Below are positions 35,501-47,375 of a stretch of DNA of 64,000 nucleotides, one piece after another. The notes below the pieces were generated by a model, which did no database searches, was not told the DNA's origin, and saw nothing but the letters and a program-made list of their open reading frames with translations. The position numbers and the translations under genes were made by a program. The DNA comes from Bolinopsis microptera (Eukaryota; Ctenophora; Tentaculata; Lobata; Bolinopsidae): NCBI RefSeq assembly GCF_026151205.1, contig NC_087082.1, forward strand, positions 17,949,401-18,013,400, read 5' to 3'. How positions within the stretch are numbered: the first letter of the stretch is position 1; each line of letters opens with the position of its first letter.

Positions 35501-36973
35501 TTTAACTTAAAGTCAGTTCTGTTTTCAACCTACCACAGTGTGACCAGTTTTAGTAAAACCACAATATTGGACATTGTTGGTTCCGGTCGGATCAACAGTT
35601 ACGTTTGGACGAGACCCATTGACAGATTCGTTATTTCTGGAAAAAATTAGAATGGTAAAATCTTATTTTCAAATAATACCGTTGATAGCAAGATGAAGAA
35701 AACATAAATTGAACACAATATATACACTGTACAGTAAAAGTAATCTTTATTATAAATTAATCTACTCACAAGTCTATAAGCCAGTAATTAGCATAAAAAG
35801 AATGCCGATATTTTGCTTTTGTTATTTGATAAAGTATAGCGTATTGCTCATCAGGTGATACTTCGAAGTCCATTCCAAACTGTGGATAAGATACTGATAG
35901 ATGCTGGAAGCTTATAGGATTACTTAGAACATTAAACTATTAACAAATGAAACATGCAGTTGAGCTATACTGAAGGACTACGAACCAGTTTCAAGCTTGT
36001 CGCCCTGATAACATATTGAGCTCAGCTCGGTAAATGTATTTATTTGCAGCTGCGAAAATAATGTAAAACGTATGAGATTTAAAAAGGAATTTGATTAAAG
36101 ACCATTTTTAGAAATTAATGTATTTTCTGTTAGATTGTGCACAAGAGGATAAAACTATAAACATCTAATATCAAAATGATCTTTAAAAATGATTACCAAT
36201 TCTCTGATATCAAAGTATTTTTTTAATTTCTCCCCAGTCTTCACATTGATACTCCAAAAACCATCCTCAGTTGCTTCATAAGCATCGTGACCTGAAATCC
36301 ACAAAAGTATATTAAAATCCTGCTTCTATGAGACAATTAAAGAATTAAAGTAAACATTATTGTAACACGTGATAAATCAACTTGAATTGCATTGCAAGGT
36401 TGCCTCGAAATGAGTCCTTTGGTTCGTAAATTTCAAGCACGGAGTCATCTTAAAAATATATATAAACCCCATCCCTTTATATGGACATGAAGGTTGTCTC
36501 ACCTGACTTGGCCCAGTGTATGCCTGCATACTTTGGAGACAGCGTCAAGTTAAAGACATCTTCCCACTGGAGGTATTTCGGGCCGCTTTCCTCAGCGTCT
36601 CCTAAATTCAGCTCTGTGCAGCCTGAAATAGAGGGTTTTTTGCTGAAATAGTAAAATAAACTATGAGTGTAATGACCCTTAAAAAGGATTTTGATTTAAC
36701 GGTGATATAATTACAAAGGCATCTTTTTAACGACGTCAAAATTAAACTAATACAAAAAATCACGCACAAAAATCACGTGCTAACAGTCAGCCCTTAGTCA
36801 CGTGCTAACAGTCAGCCCTTAGTCACGTGCTAACAGTCAGCCCTTAGTCACGTGCTAACAGTCAGCCCTTAGTCACGTGCTAACAGTCAGCCCTTAGTCG
36901 GCTTCTTACCTTCGCAGAGAGCAGATGAACCAAGAAACAGGGCTTGAAGCGTGAGGCACGCTAACAGAAGCAT
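29555..36973 (-). CDS. DPP4: Dipeptidyl peptidase 4-like serine peptidase (S9B), left copy
   Basis: Nineteen exons (minus strand): 36973-36910, 36622-36503, 36291-36197, 35879-35770, 35636-35534, 35386-35254, 35054-34900, 34778-34633, 34427-34370, 34266-34172, 33883-33695, 33452-33383, 33216-33076, 32891-32720, 32604-32433, 32094-31985, 31538-31402, 31219-31027 and 29679-29555. Together they are 2388 nt, or 795 residues, in phase throughout, near the 766 of human DPP4. The N-terminal hydrophobic segment MLLLACLTLQALFLG is a signal peptide or anchor. The beta-propeller carries DWVYEEEV, whose glutamates (E209/E210) hold the substrate amino terminus, and STCLSCDGYC. The alpha/beta hydrolase has S642 in GWSYGG, D726 in HGTADDNVH and H758 in DRAHSL; the 32-residue D-H spacing equals that of DPP4. 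It should cleave X-Pro or X-Ala dipeptides from peptide N-termini outside the cell. The gene sits divergently to its twin. Confidence 0.92.
30306..30687. mobile_element. hAT-like MITE with 8-bp target duplication (left arm only)
   Basis: The 382-bp element has terminal inverted repeats CAAGGTTGTTAAATACGT and its exact complement. It is flanked by the direct repeat ACTTTAAC at 30298-30305 and 30688-30695. The right arm has the empty site with a single ACTTTAAC (near 63065). An 8-bp duplication points to the hAT superfamily. Interior TACG-rich subrepeats (AATACGCCGTAATACG) are present and there is no coding capacity. Confidence 0.9.
31229..31304. repeat. 45-bp repeat at exon 18 acceptor, two copies (left gene)
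   Basis: Reverse complement of the 62412-62528 repeat. The unit contains AGGTCGCAGTTTAGAGC and lies just inside the intron before exon 18 of the left peptidase gene. Confidence 0.8.
36773..36899. repeat. 25-bp tandem repeat in intron 1 of left peptidase gene
   Basis: CACGTGCTAACAGTCAGCCC units repeat about five times directly beside the exon 1 donor. The right gene has about three (56797-56872). Each unit contains a CACGTG E-box-like palindrome. Confidence 0.85.
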
Positions 36974-37371
36974 AACCAGTACTACTACTGTTCTCTTTGA
37001 TCCTGATCCGATACTTAAGCAGGGGAGGTGCTGGTTAGAAACGAGCTTATAACCAGAATATTCGGGGAACACAAAACAGTTCAACACTTTCTGGTCGGTA
37101 TGATACACAAAGTTATTGAATAAAGTTATTGAATAAAGTTATTGAATAAAGGTGGGTAAATTAAAGTTTTACTGTATAATCAGGTGTAAAAAGAAAAAGG
37201 AGAAGAATTGATTGTACAGATGTATGAGAGTATGAGGTTGACAATGACCAGGACGTACAACTATTAACTAATTGTACGTATAATTAACTGTACTTTTAGA
37301 ACTATAACTAGACCCCACAATGTACGAAAGGGTAAACGGTTTCTTATTCACCTATTTACGTTTCTGCCACC

Positions 37372-37373
<2 letters not shown>

Positions 37374-37402
<29 letters not shown>
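37374..37402. repeat. Poly-C tract upstream of left peptidase gene
   Basis: An uninterrupted C run of almost 30 bases, matched in the right arm by an interrupted G tract at about 56325-56351. It lies roughly 400 bp upstream of the start codon in both arms. Confidence 0.8.
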
Positions 37403-38697
37403 TTTTTTCTAAATTCCCTTAGTAGAGAAGGGCATAAGGAAACCGGAAAATCATCTAGAAAGTTCGAAAATTTGACAGTTAAACACAATAAATGGTCATC
37501 TAGGATACGTGAGAGCATGAAGTTCAGGTTCTCTAAGTCTAAGTGTTCGGATCGAATAACCACATTTATATACGGTTTAGAATACAAAACGATGTCCGAA
37601 TAATAATATAGTATCATTTAACCTAAACGACTAAACACTAAACAGGTAGTCGTGTACAATGTACATTTGAAAATTCAGTTTTTGTCGCCATGCTCAGATC
37701 CAGATGGAATGCTTTGTTTGCCGAATTACCGCGAGCGTGTGGATATACCAATTTTCTGACAATAGTCTATCAGTCATTCAGAATTTTGACTTTGAGAGAT
37801 GATAATGTATAAATCTTATTGTGTTCGAGTTTAACAAACCATCAACCCTCATGGTCATTATAGCTGGTGATCTCTTCATACTTTAAGTTCTACTTACCAT
37901 CTAAATATGTCCAAAGAAGGACGACCCATGATGCAGATCTAACACTCTAGCAGGGAGTCCCTACATCTCTCCACTCCACATTTTACAACAGATCCCTCCG
38001 CAACCCACAGAAGTGCACAGAGCAAGTACGATCAGCAAATCATGGCGAAAGCTCGAGATTGAGTACATTTGACAGTGATGAGTGAATGCCTTAATAAGTT
38101 AATAACGGTCAATGCCTATTGCCTTCATAAGCGAATCCTCATGGGATACAGCTATTATATATCACATATATTATATGTAAATTAGTATATGCATGTATAA
38201 TGTATATAATTATATACATTACGTATATACTGTAAGTGTAAAGACGTAGTGATATTTGAGTAGTACAACTCAGCTTTTATTGAAGTACTTTTGACGTAAT
38301 AATGAGCTGCCAGTATCATTATCATCCTCTTTAAATGAGCTGCGAACAGATTTACATAGTTATATATTGCGCATATTTTTATTTGGAATAAATTCTTCAA
38401 ATGAATTTAAAGAATTATGAAATATTTGAGGCAACGAAAAGCTCGCAATTAATTTTGCTTTAAAAGTACGTTAAATGCGTGGTGCTTTAAATATTACCAG
38501 CAGGAAAAAGTACTAGCAGGAATCCGTCTAACCCTAAAGACAAAGTGGTGTCAAGACTCAAGAGACTAAAATTATTATTACCTATTTAATTCGCGTTTAA
38601 GACACCACTGGTTGGGCACTAAAACTTTTATTCCTTGGTTAATTTTTAATTTTTTCATGCTGATTTGAGGGCCATTAAAGCTGCCATTAAAGCTCAG

Positions 38698-39244
38698 AGT
38701 AAGGAGTAAGGAGTAAGGAGTAAGAAGTAAGAAGTAAGGAGTAAGGAGTAAGGACTAGAAGTAAGGAGTAAGGAGTAAGGAGTAAGGAGTAAGGAGTAAG
38801 GAGTAAGGAGTATGGACTAGGAGTAAGGAGTAAGGAGTAAGGAGTAAGGAGTAAGGAGTAAGGAGTAAGGAGTAAGGAGTAAGGAGTAAGGAGTAAGGAG
38901 TAAGGAGTAAGGAGTAAGGAGTAAGGAGTAAGGAGTAAGGAGTAAGGAGTAAGGAGTAAATAGTAAGGAGTAAGGAGTAAGGAGTAAGGAGTAAGGAGTA
39001 AGGAGTATGGACTAGGAGTAAGGAGTAAGGAGTAAGGAGTAAGGAGTAAGGAGTAAGGAGTATGGACTAGGAGTAAGGAGTAAGGAGTAAGGAGTAAGGA
39101 GTAAGGAGTAAGGAGTAAGGAGTAAGGAGTAAGGAGTAAGGAGTAAGGAGTAAGGAGTAAGGAGTAAGGAGTAAGGAGTAAGGAGTAAGGAGTAAGGAGT
39201 AAGGAGTAAGGAGTAAGGAGTAAGGAGTAAGGAGTAAGGAGTAA
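38698..39244. repeat. Heptamer array (GGAGTAA)n, left arm
   Basis: About 75 copies of GGAGTAA, with a few variant units (GGACTAG, GTATGG, one AAATAGT). The mate array in the right arm is about 208 bp and pure. Because 7 is prime to 3 and the unit lacks a stop in some frames, it creates spurious open frames of LLTPYS repeats. Confidence 0.95.
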
Positions 39245-39362
39245 AAAAAAGGGGTAATTTGGGCGAGCGAATTAGTGGGAGCACCACGCCGCGGGCCTGC
39301 CACGCACCGACGTGAGACAAAAGGCTTCCTTGTAGTTGTAACACTAACTCATAAAGTCATAA

Positions 39363-39703
39363 GGTGCCATCTACTTAGGATGTCCGCCGCAAAATTACAA
39401 ATTTTCAGACCACCCCCCCCCCCCCCCCCCCCCCCTGTCCGGATGTGTCCGAATTTTCAAAATCACCACCTCCCCCGGACGTCCGGATTTCCAGCTACTT
39501 TTAAGAGCACAAATAAAATTTACTCAAATTCATTGTAAATAAAATTTAAAGAATTGAAATAAATGAACCTTTTTCGTTAATTTTGCCAAAATTTCCGGAC
39601 GTCCAGATTTTCAGAAACCACCCCCCTCCCCCTGTCCGGATTTGTCCGAAATACCAAAACCATCCCCCTCCCTATATGCCGGACGTCCTAAGTAGATGGC
39701 CCC
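39363..39703. mobile_element. TAA-flanked MITE with CCATCTACTTAGG termini, left arm
   Basis: Terminal inverted repeats GGTGCCATCTACTTAGGATG and CCTAAGTAGATGGCCCC are flanked by TAA on both sides, the target size of PIF/Harbinger elements. Inside are subterminal GGACGTCCGGAT motifs and C-rich tracts. The right arm holds the same insertion in a shorter, 139-bp form. Confidence 0.8.
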
Positions 39704-40958
39704 TAAAGATAATAGGCAATAGTTTCGTCAACGCTATACATTAATACAGCAAGAAATACCTTACCTGTAATTTAGATAAAGTAGAACTAGAACCTCAATT
39801 TTTGCGGTTTTTTGTAAAGAAAATAGTACAACAAAATACGTCATAAGGTCAGGAATTGGTTTCTCTGGCCTGGCCAAAAAGATGGAAACAAAATGGGAGA
39901 CGCGGGGTGAGTCATGTGGAACCGAGTGGTTTCTGTAATAAAGTTGAGAAATAAAGTAATTAGTCAGGTTGAAACATATCTGAAATAGTTGAGACAAACA
40001 GTACGGGAGCCTTATGGGAGCCAAATATTAAACGGTCAGAGCGCTGATTTTATCAATCATAGGATTAAAATCTTTGGTATAAAATCTTGAATCCGCATAT
40101 ATATCAAATCAGCGCTTATAAATTATAAAATTCGGGTCACATTTAAAGCAACAGTTTATTATATAGTATCAGACAAATCATAACGCGTAATAATATATAA
40201 ATGGACATATCGATAATTTCCCATTCAAAGACAGACAATCCAGCATTCCATATGCTGCAACTCAAAATATCAATAAGCATTGCTAGATAACAAATAACCT
40301 AAACGGAACCTTCGAGTCCGACCCAGAATTCAGCCCAAATATTGTGGTATTGAATTTCACAGGAAAATATATTTGACTGGCCTGGTTAAAATTTGGACTG
40401 GAAGGAAATTCGATGAAACACGATTCGGCAGAGAGCTAATTTAATGAAATGATAAGCGAATACCCTGCAAGTTTGATCGAGCTAAAAAAGAAATTACCTT
40501 ACCAACAACCTCATTACCGGGTAACCAGAGCTCTGTTTCACATGTTCTTATTAAGAAACAAAGCCCGAAGACCAGATCATACCTACCAGATTGCAGATTG
40601 CAGAACCTTTATTATCTAATCAGTATCAGGTATGGATCAGCGTGGCGGAAATAATATAATCCTTAGTATATCGTCACGTTTTGAATCTCAGGTAGGATTT
40701 CAACAAACAAAACCAGGTATTCATGATAAGAAATCTCCGCCCTCTCTTCAATTAAAAAACAATGAGAGAATATTAATGAGTTTAAATTTGACTTAGAGAA
40801 AATTAGACAATTATCACAATCCTGTACTCAGTAGAGAACACTAAGTCTAACAGAAAAAAACAAAGAAAGGATGCGGACTCAATTAACGGGACTCATGCGG
40901 AACTCATGCGGGATGCCGCAATATATTACGAATGTAAGTGTAACAGCGTTACTATATA

Positions 40959-41722
40959 CCTTACTCGGGATTATTATGACCGGGATAAAGTGGCGGGTTT
41001 AGGGTAATTTCGCCATATTTTTCCCGAACCACATTTTCACCGGTCGTTAATAAACCCGCCGACTCAGCTTTTAGGGTTCCCAAGGGGTATGGGTGCTCAT
41101 ATTTTAATCGTTGTCTTATATTCACTAAAGAAGACTATTGGGACACTTGTTGTAGGTTTTTCGACTTCATTTGGCTAAAATTACAAAAAATTCACCTTTT
41201 TGCCCAATTCTTGTCATATATCCTTATTGTCAAAGTTGATTTAAATAGGCCAATTTTTAATTTCTTAGGTATTGACTATCTCTACATAATGAAATAGGAC
41301 TCAAAGTAAAAGTAACAGTTAAATTAAAACTTGAATTAATTAAAACTGTCAATAACATGAATCAGTTTCATCAGTCATTTATTCATAATTCTAAACAATG
41401 TGAACGATGCATTCTTTCGAATAAAATTATTTTCCGTCTAGTTTGATTAACCACGAGTCATTATTTCTGTCTACTTTCAACAATTATTGATAATTCGACT
41501 TGTTTCACAAGTTTTAGCAATGCGAAAATTTCTAAACTTGCTTATCTCTAATAAGGAAATTTACATCTGAGACAAAATTTTTGAATCTAAAATTGAAAGG
41601 TTGGACACCGGTAAAAAGGCGACCGGGAAAATGTGGTGGGTTTTGAGCAATTTCGCCATATTTTTCCCGAACCATATTTTAACCGGTCGTTAATAAACCC
41701 GTCGTAATAATCCCGAGTAAGG
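40959..41722. mobile_element. TA-flanked TIR element, left arm only
   Basis: The 764-bp insertion has termini CCTTACTCGGGATTATTA and a near-exact reverse complement, flanked by TA on both sides. The right arm lacks it (near 51302). Subterminal segments also repeat each other (GCCATATTTTTCCCGAACCA near 41020 and 41660; GGTCGTTAATAAACCCG twice). There is no transposase frame; the TA target suggests a Tc1/mariner-type non-autonomous element. Confidence 0.8.
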
Positions 41723-41822
41723 TAGTATTAGTGTGACTCTGATACTAATAATCTCAAGATGTGTGTTTGTGTGTTCGTTCGCGTGTAATTTCTGAGCGGC
41801 TTAATCAAGAAAACGGTTAGAG

Positions 41823-41957
41823 TTAGGGGTAGTTCACATATTACGTAATCAATATTTTAGCAATTTTTACCCCTCCCCCTCCGTAATCAACCGTAATCAA
41901 AACCACCCCCCCCCCCCCCCCCTCCTGACAGCAAAATTACTTAATCATGGCCTAACC
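41823..41957. mobile_element. MITE-like element with ATTACGTAATC terminus and C tract, left arm
   Basis: GGGGTAGTTCACATATTACG at one end is related to the 43558-43726 element. The interior is CCCCTCCCCC plus a C17-type run. The mate is at about 51078-51212. Confidence 0.6.
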
Positions 41958-42599
41958 AAGCATGTAGTGATAGAGATCTGATATCGATCATAAATACTAA
42001 AAATACTCTAGCAATTTTTAATGCAGTTTCACAGAACTATAAATATAACGTCGAGATGTATGTGGGCCTCCTGTGCATTGCAAAAGTGTACAAAGGACGA
42101 AAATGGTTAATTTATTGCTTAAAATACCTATAACTCCTAAAATATTGAATATTTTGAAATCATTCTTACAGGATCGTAATGAGCTTAATCAGACGCAACT
42201 TTTGGTACCAAAATTATAATATTTGAAGCACCAAAGTTTTTTTGAAAATTTGTTCAAAATTTTACACAAGGGGGGACCCTCGTGTTCAGATTAAAAACTT
42301 TTGAAAAAAAAATTCCTTTAAATCTTAAAATGTTAGTACTAAAAGTTTCGTCTCGATGAGCTGATTACGATACCATAATAACTATGTGATAATAATTGAA
42401 AATGTGAAAGTTATAGGCCAAAAAACTAAAAATTTGCGCGAAAAAAGCAGGCGCAGCGAACAAGTGCCGTGTAGCATTTTTAGCGAAAATTGCTACACGG
42501 TGGATTTATTTTACTCACATTTTTAGACAACTTTTGGTACAAAATTTATCGAAATCGGAGAAAAAAAGTTCTGTGCTCGCGCTTGGCGCTTATTACACT

Positions 42600-42685
42600 G
42601 ACTATACCAAACATTACAAATCTATACAACGTGCTGAATGAAGTACGACCGACCAATGTTACCAATCTATACAATCTGGGCGCTC
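42600..42685. repeat. Unexpanded minisatellite locus, left arm
   Basis: About two units of the 45-bp repeat that fills 48575-50207 in the right arm (ACCAATGTTACCAATCTATA). This is the unexpanded or contracted state of the same locus. Confidence 0.85.
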
Positions 42686-43557
42686 CATCAGGAAGCCCAT
42701 GATTAATATGTACATACTGCTGCCTGATCATTCTCACCGGGGGTTATAATTGCCTGCATGTAGCGGTGTGGCAATAATATACAATATGGAGCCGGCATTG
42801 AATATTAAAATTAAATATTGATTCAGAAGCTTATAGACACGATTTGTTGTGTAATGTGTGGCAACTTTAACCATAATGAAGGTAAGGGAGATATTGAAAT
42901 TCACATTTTGACGGGTTACTTTAAAGTAGTGTACCAAATACCAATTAAACGTGCACTAGATCGTAGTTAACACTAATACAATATGTTGTTACCTCCGACC
43001 TTATTGTATCGTCGTAAGTTTTCCATTACGTCTCGTGTCGTCTCGAATAACAATTAAAAGAGAAATAAGTTTGGGCAACACCCTTCTAGTAGATAGCAGC
43101 GATTTATTCAATTAAAATTTTATTCCAATTTTATTGGTTATGTTTTTATTTCCATGGTTACGATAGGCAAGAATTTCATTCATCCTCCACTACTAAAGTC
43201 AAGGTTTATTCGAGTTTTTGGTGGTGAGCTGATCACATTTGCTCCTATGCTTGAAGGTGCCCGTATGGGAGAAAATATAAATTTCGAAGGGGTTTAAATG
43301 CTATTTCCATATCTTTTCACTTGTCAACATGTTCTCATCACATTTTTGTGGCTTAACTTAAAGTTACAACTTAATGTTACAAATGCACAACAACTACAAG
43401 TAGTACTTGAAGTACAATTGTCATTGCTTCGAAAACTTGACTACCCAGTGGCATATGTGACATACAATTACATCAAGTATACTTGAGCGAGTTTGTGCGG
43501 TCAAAATATTAAATGCACCTAAAAATTTGCATTCGACTGAATTACAGTTTCAGATAA

Positions 43558-43726
43558 GGGGTCGTTCACATATTACGTAATCATTTTTTGGAACATGTTG
43601 ACCCCCCCCCCCCCCCCCCTTCGTAATCAATTTTACACATAGCTATTGTGTCAAAATTACACTAGCGTAATCATTCGGAAACCCCCCCCCCCCCCTCAGC
43701 TGATTACGTAATATGTGAACGACCCC
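43558..43726. mobile_element. TAA-flanked MITE with perfect 26-bp termini, left arm only
   Basis: The 169-bp element starts GGGGTCGTTCACATATTACG and ends with the exact reverse complement. It is flanked by TAA direct repeats (43555-43557, 43727-43729). The right arm shows the empty site CAGATAAGTA (reverse complement near 47670). The interior carries two C-runs of 14-19 bases. The 3-bp TAA target suggests PIF/Harbinger ancestry. Confidence 0.9.
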
Positions 43727-44475
43727 TAAGTAAGATCAGAGTCAAGAAATCGTTCATATCGTCCGTAAGCCATATTTGATTATTTTAGACACCCCCTCCT
43801 CCCACCACTTTACGAAAAACTATTATGTAGAAATTACACTAGCATATGCAATTTCATATGGAATCAGGCATAAGCTTTTCCAAACCCCCTCCTGACTCAA
43901 GGAATATTTTATAAACGATCCCCATAGTCAAATATTCAATTAGGAGCTGAAACTTCACTAGGACAAATACAACGGAAAAGAACATCAATACCAACGTCCA
44001 CCATGCACCGAAGATATAATATAATTTTCTAGATAATTGAATCGAAATTATAATTTTTGAGGCGTCCTGAAAATTTAACGTACCACTACCGATGAGGCGT
44101 CCTTCACGTAACTTGTAACGTATCTTTTATCTGATAATTATCTGTTTAAATTTAGTCCGTGTAAAGTCTAATAATCCTGATATTGTCTGAAAATGCTTTT
44201 GTTCACAACTTTTCGGTAGTTTTATAAAAAACAACTGTACTGGTCTAAGATCACTAGTCCGATGGTACAAATGGGGCACAAACGTGGCACAGGTAAGGCA
44301 CCATTCACCAAGGCGGCTCTCATAATTGATAATGTGATAGAAATTTGAAACCAACAAACTTGTTTCTAATTAAATTTCTGTGCAATATTTGAACATATTT
44401 GTCGTAATTGAGATTTATTGCGACATGAAGGGCCCGAATAAAGGCCTACCCACATTTAAGAACCACCCAGCTACC

Positions 44476-45030
44476 ACATCTGTACCAATAGGGGGGGGGG
44501 GCAACGCCCCAAAAAGCCCCGAATTCTAGGGCCCTTTTTGGATTTTCGATATGTGTAGGGCCTTTTGGGGCCCTAGAATTAACTTAAATTTCATCAAGTT
44601 TGATATTCATATATGCTAAGTGCTTTAATGATATTATTTGACTATTTGCACAGTACTTTTATGTTTATTTGAGTGTATTTACATGGAGATTATGGTCCAT
44701 AAACACAATCAAATAGTGGTCAGGGTCAAAAGGCCCCAAAAAGCCCCGATTTCTAGGGCTTTTTTGGATTTTCGATATGTGTAGGGCCTTTTGGGGCCCT
44801 AGAATTAACTTCAATTTCATCAAGTTTGATATATGCTAAGTGCTTTAATGATATCATCTGACTACTTGCTCAGTACTTTTATGTTTATTTGAGTGTATTT
44901 ACATGGAGATTATGGTCCATAAACACTATCAAATAGTGGTCAGGGTCAAAAGGCCCCAAAAAGCCCCGATTTCTAGGGCTCTTTTCGGATTTTCGATATG
45001 TGTGGGGCCTTTTGGGGCGTCGGCCCCCCC
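44476..45030. repeat. Tandem repeat of ~220-bp units
   Basis: Two and a half units start with GGCCCCAAAAAGCCCCG, at about 44506, 44729 and 44949. Each contains GGATTTTCGATATGTGTAGG and the inverted pair GGCCCCAAAA / TTTTGGGGCC. Confidence 0.85.
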
Positions 45031-46928
45031 ACCAATACCATATATTAAACTTGACGTAGCGTTCATTGTTGAGTTGAGCTGACATGATACAAGTGACAGA
45101 AAGTAACTTTTAAAACTAACTAATAAATCGCACTTCGTACAGTACAGTCTAACCTATAAATTAAAATTGCTACTAGTACTATCAATCCAAAGTATGTTCC
45201 AAAACCGTCGTAGCTGCGAATCTGATCAATATTGTAACTTCATAACTAGTAGGAAAACACAACCAGGACGAAGAAGTCAAATACACCCAAATTTATCAGA
45301 ACTTGGCTGAATCTCTTTGTTTAGCGATGTTATGTAAACTAGAAGTAGAACGCCCACAAAACACTACTACAGACACGCTTCTACATCGAAGCCAGGGTTT
45401 GTAGCACGATGTACTATTAGAGAAGGAACGGGTTGTCCGGGAAGATCCGGACCGGAACACCCCTCTCTAATCTCTATGCTCTAAACAACAGTTCATTCGA
45501 GCGCAACGACCTTCAATGATTCATTTTGTTAAAAACAGTTTCTGCGACAGTCATTTCTTGAGCAAAAAGGATCTAGCCGGGGTCGTTCACGTATTACGTC
45601 AGCCCGATTTGGGTTGTTTTAGACCCCACCCCTTCCACGGTCCCGAGTCCTCGCCCCTTAGGCTGCCCAAGTAATATGTGAATTTTGAACGATACCAAGC
45701 AAGAAAGTGAAACAATATTCTTAGAACAATGCGTAATTACTTTTATAATTACATTAAATCAAATACACAATCAAATACTAAGCAAACCCAGTGTAACATT
45801 TAGACTCCAGCTATGTATGTGCATTTGAGATACAAGTCTCTATTTTTTGTGACAAGAATTAAAGTCCAGGTTTCCGGAGGCATCTTGTATTTATTTACCG
45901 AGTCACTCAACAAAATGTCAGTGCAAATTACATAATATGAAGTATACATTTCCAGCTGTTTTCAAAATCACGTTTACTGTCAACTATATAAAAGTCGATA
46001 CTTTTCATTCCACGACTTCTTTAACTTTAGTGGTGATTGTTGGCTTGCAAAGTATTTAATTTAATTAATGAAGTCGATGAAAAAGTCTACATACAATTTA
46101 AACATTGATTTTCACAATCCAGGTGGCTCTTTGTGATGAATGAGGAAAAAGAGCAAATTATTTTTAAATTCTGCTGGCTACTTTGACGGACATAGTTGGT
46201 AGAAAAATACAAATTTTTTAGAAGACGTTATCGTTTTCGCCAATTACCACAAAACAAGACTAATTATGCGAATAATTAAGCGTAATACCCCAATTCTGAA
46301 CGACAGAGCACAACATAAAAAGCAGAGTGTAAACTATACTTATATATCACGCATACAACTACGGCAAAACGAGATTGTTAAACATCATCAAGACACGCAC
46401 ATTCAACGTAAACCCAACTATTTAATATTTATCTAGTAATAGAACCGATCGCAAAATTAACCAGGGAGTTCCGTTGAAAGATTTATTGCAAGATTCGGAG
46501 ATAATGAGAATAATTTTTTTCGTATAAACAAATTCTATAACACTTGTCTCGAATCGTCTCTTTTTAAGACAAATATCAGAAGTTATCGAAGAATTCAAAT
46601 TATATTATGTTTTAAAACAGTTGAAGAGATTAGACCAAAGATTGGGCATTGTTTAGCTCAAGTCTAATATTCATATAAAACTTTCAAAATGCAATTTATT
46701 TAACTTTCGATAACGTAACCAAAACCATACATAGCACAATGATACAAAAACACTGCTTTTAAAAATTTCGAATTTCCAAGCGGTCAATTTGGATTTTGGG
46801 ACCATTTTGAAACTTAAGACGCTGAAAATTGTTCTTTATTTTCATCTGCCCTGCAGTAATTGACATGTGGTGATGTGGTATCAAATTTAATATATTATTC
46901 AAACCCAACAACACAAAATCCTCCTCTT

Positions 46929-47291
46929 TTAACAAGCGGTGAAGAAGGGATATTTGTCTTGGAATCGCTGGATGAAGTTGGAGCCTCTGTTACTTTTACC
47001 ATCCCCACGTCTCTCTATTCGTAATAAGGGCATCTGGACAAGTTGTAGAGGAGATTTCTTATCCTCCAGAGCTTGGCACAGATTTAATATCTGAGAGAAT
47101 AACAGTTTTACAATTATCTCTAGTAAATTATAAACTTTATTTATCCGCGATAAATAAGTTGAAACAGTGTGTTTATAAGGTTTTAGTTTATAATTATGTC
47201 AGAATTGTCCACTGATAGCAAATATCCTCACCTGACCGCGCATTACTGAAGCTTGACGCTCGAATAGATTCTTATCAAAACCTTTGTCGTG
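46929..47291 (-). CDS. Last two exons of an unidentified gene
   Basis: Exon 47232-47291 (60 nt, phase 0 both ends, AG and GT in place) encodes HDKGFDKNLFERQASVMRGQ. Exon 46929-47090 encodes 53 residues beginning ILNLCQALEDKKSPLQL, including MPLLRIERRGDGKS, and ending DKYPFFTAC with a stop. The join is in frame. I do not recognise the family. The helical, charged character of the first part would suit a coiled-coil protein. Upstream exons would have to lie to the right, but the duplicated right arm begins 85 bp away, so the gene may be truncated by the rearrangement or have a long intron across it. Confidence 0.5.
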
Positions 47292-47375
47292 CTGAAGGAG
47301 AAACCAATATTACATAAACCAATATTAAATAAACCAATATTACATAAACCAATATTACATAAACCAATATTACAT
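47290..47375. repeat. Short tandem repeat at the arm boundary
   Basis: CCAATATTACATAAA repeats about four to five times, immediately inside the inner end of the right arm. Confidence 0.8.

Larger units (their letters stand above)
29436..44018. repeat. Inverted duplication, left arm
   Basis: This stretch matches the reverse complement of 47376-64000 along its whole length: genes, introns and intergenic DNA are interrupted only by insertions and repeat-length changes. The inner edge is set by ATGCACCGAAGATAT (near 44016) against ATATCTTCTGTGCAT (near 47378). The outer edge is not reached, because the mate runs off the window end; 29436 is merely the partner of base 64000. Confidence 0.95.
44019..47375. 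other. Spacer between inverted-duplication arms
   Basis: About 3.36 kb not shared between the arms. It holds a tandem repeat (44476-45030), a half MITE-like stretch (GGGGTCGTTCACGTATTACG, 45582), AT-rich DNA without a gene from 45.7 to 46.9 kb, and two exons on the minus strand (46929-47291). Confidence 0.85.

Noticed and set aside
38698-39244. Telomere-like G-rich repeat
   Set aside because: GGAGTAA is not a known telomere unit, and it sits mid-sequence in both arms with unique DNA on each side.
38698-39344. Open frames encoding LLTPYS repeats
   Set aside because: They are translation of the heptamer array and its flank only.
41160-41600. Possible gene inside the TA-flanked element
   Set aside because: Only short frames with stops are present; there is no transposase motif such as DDE spacing.
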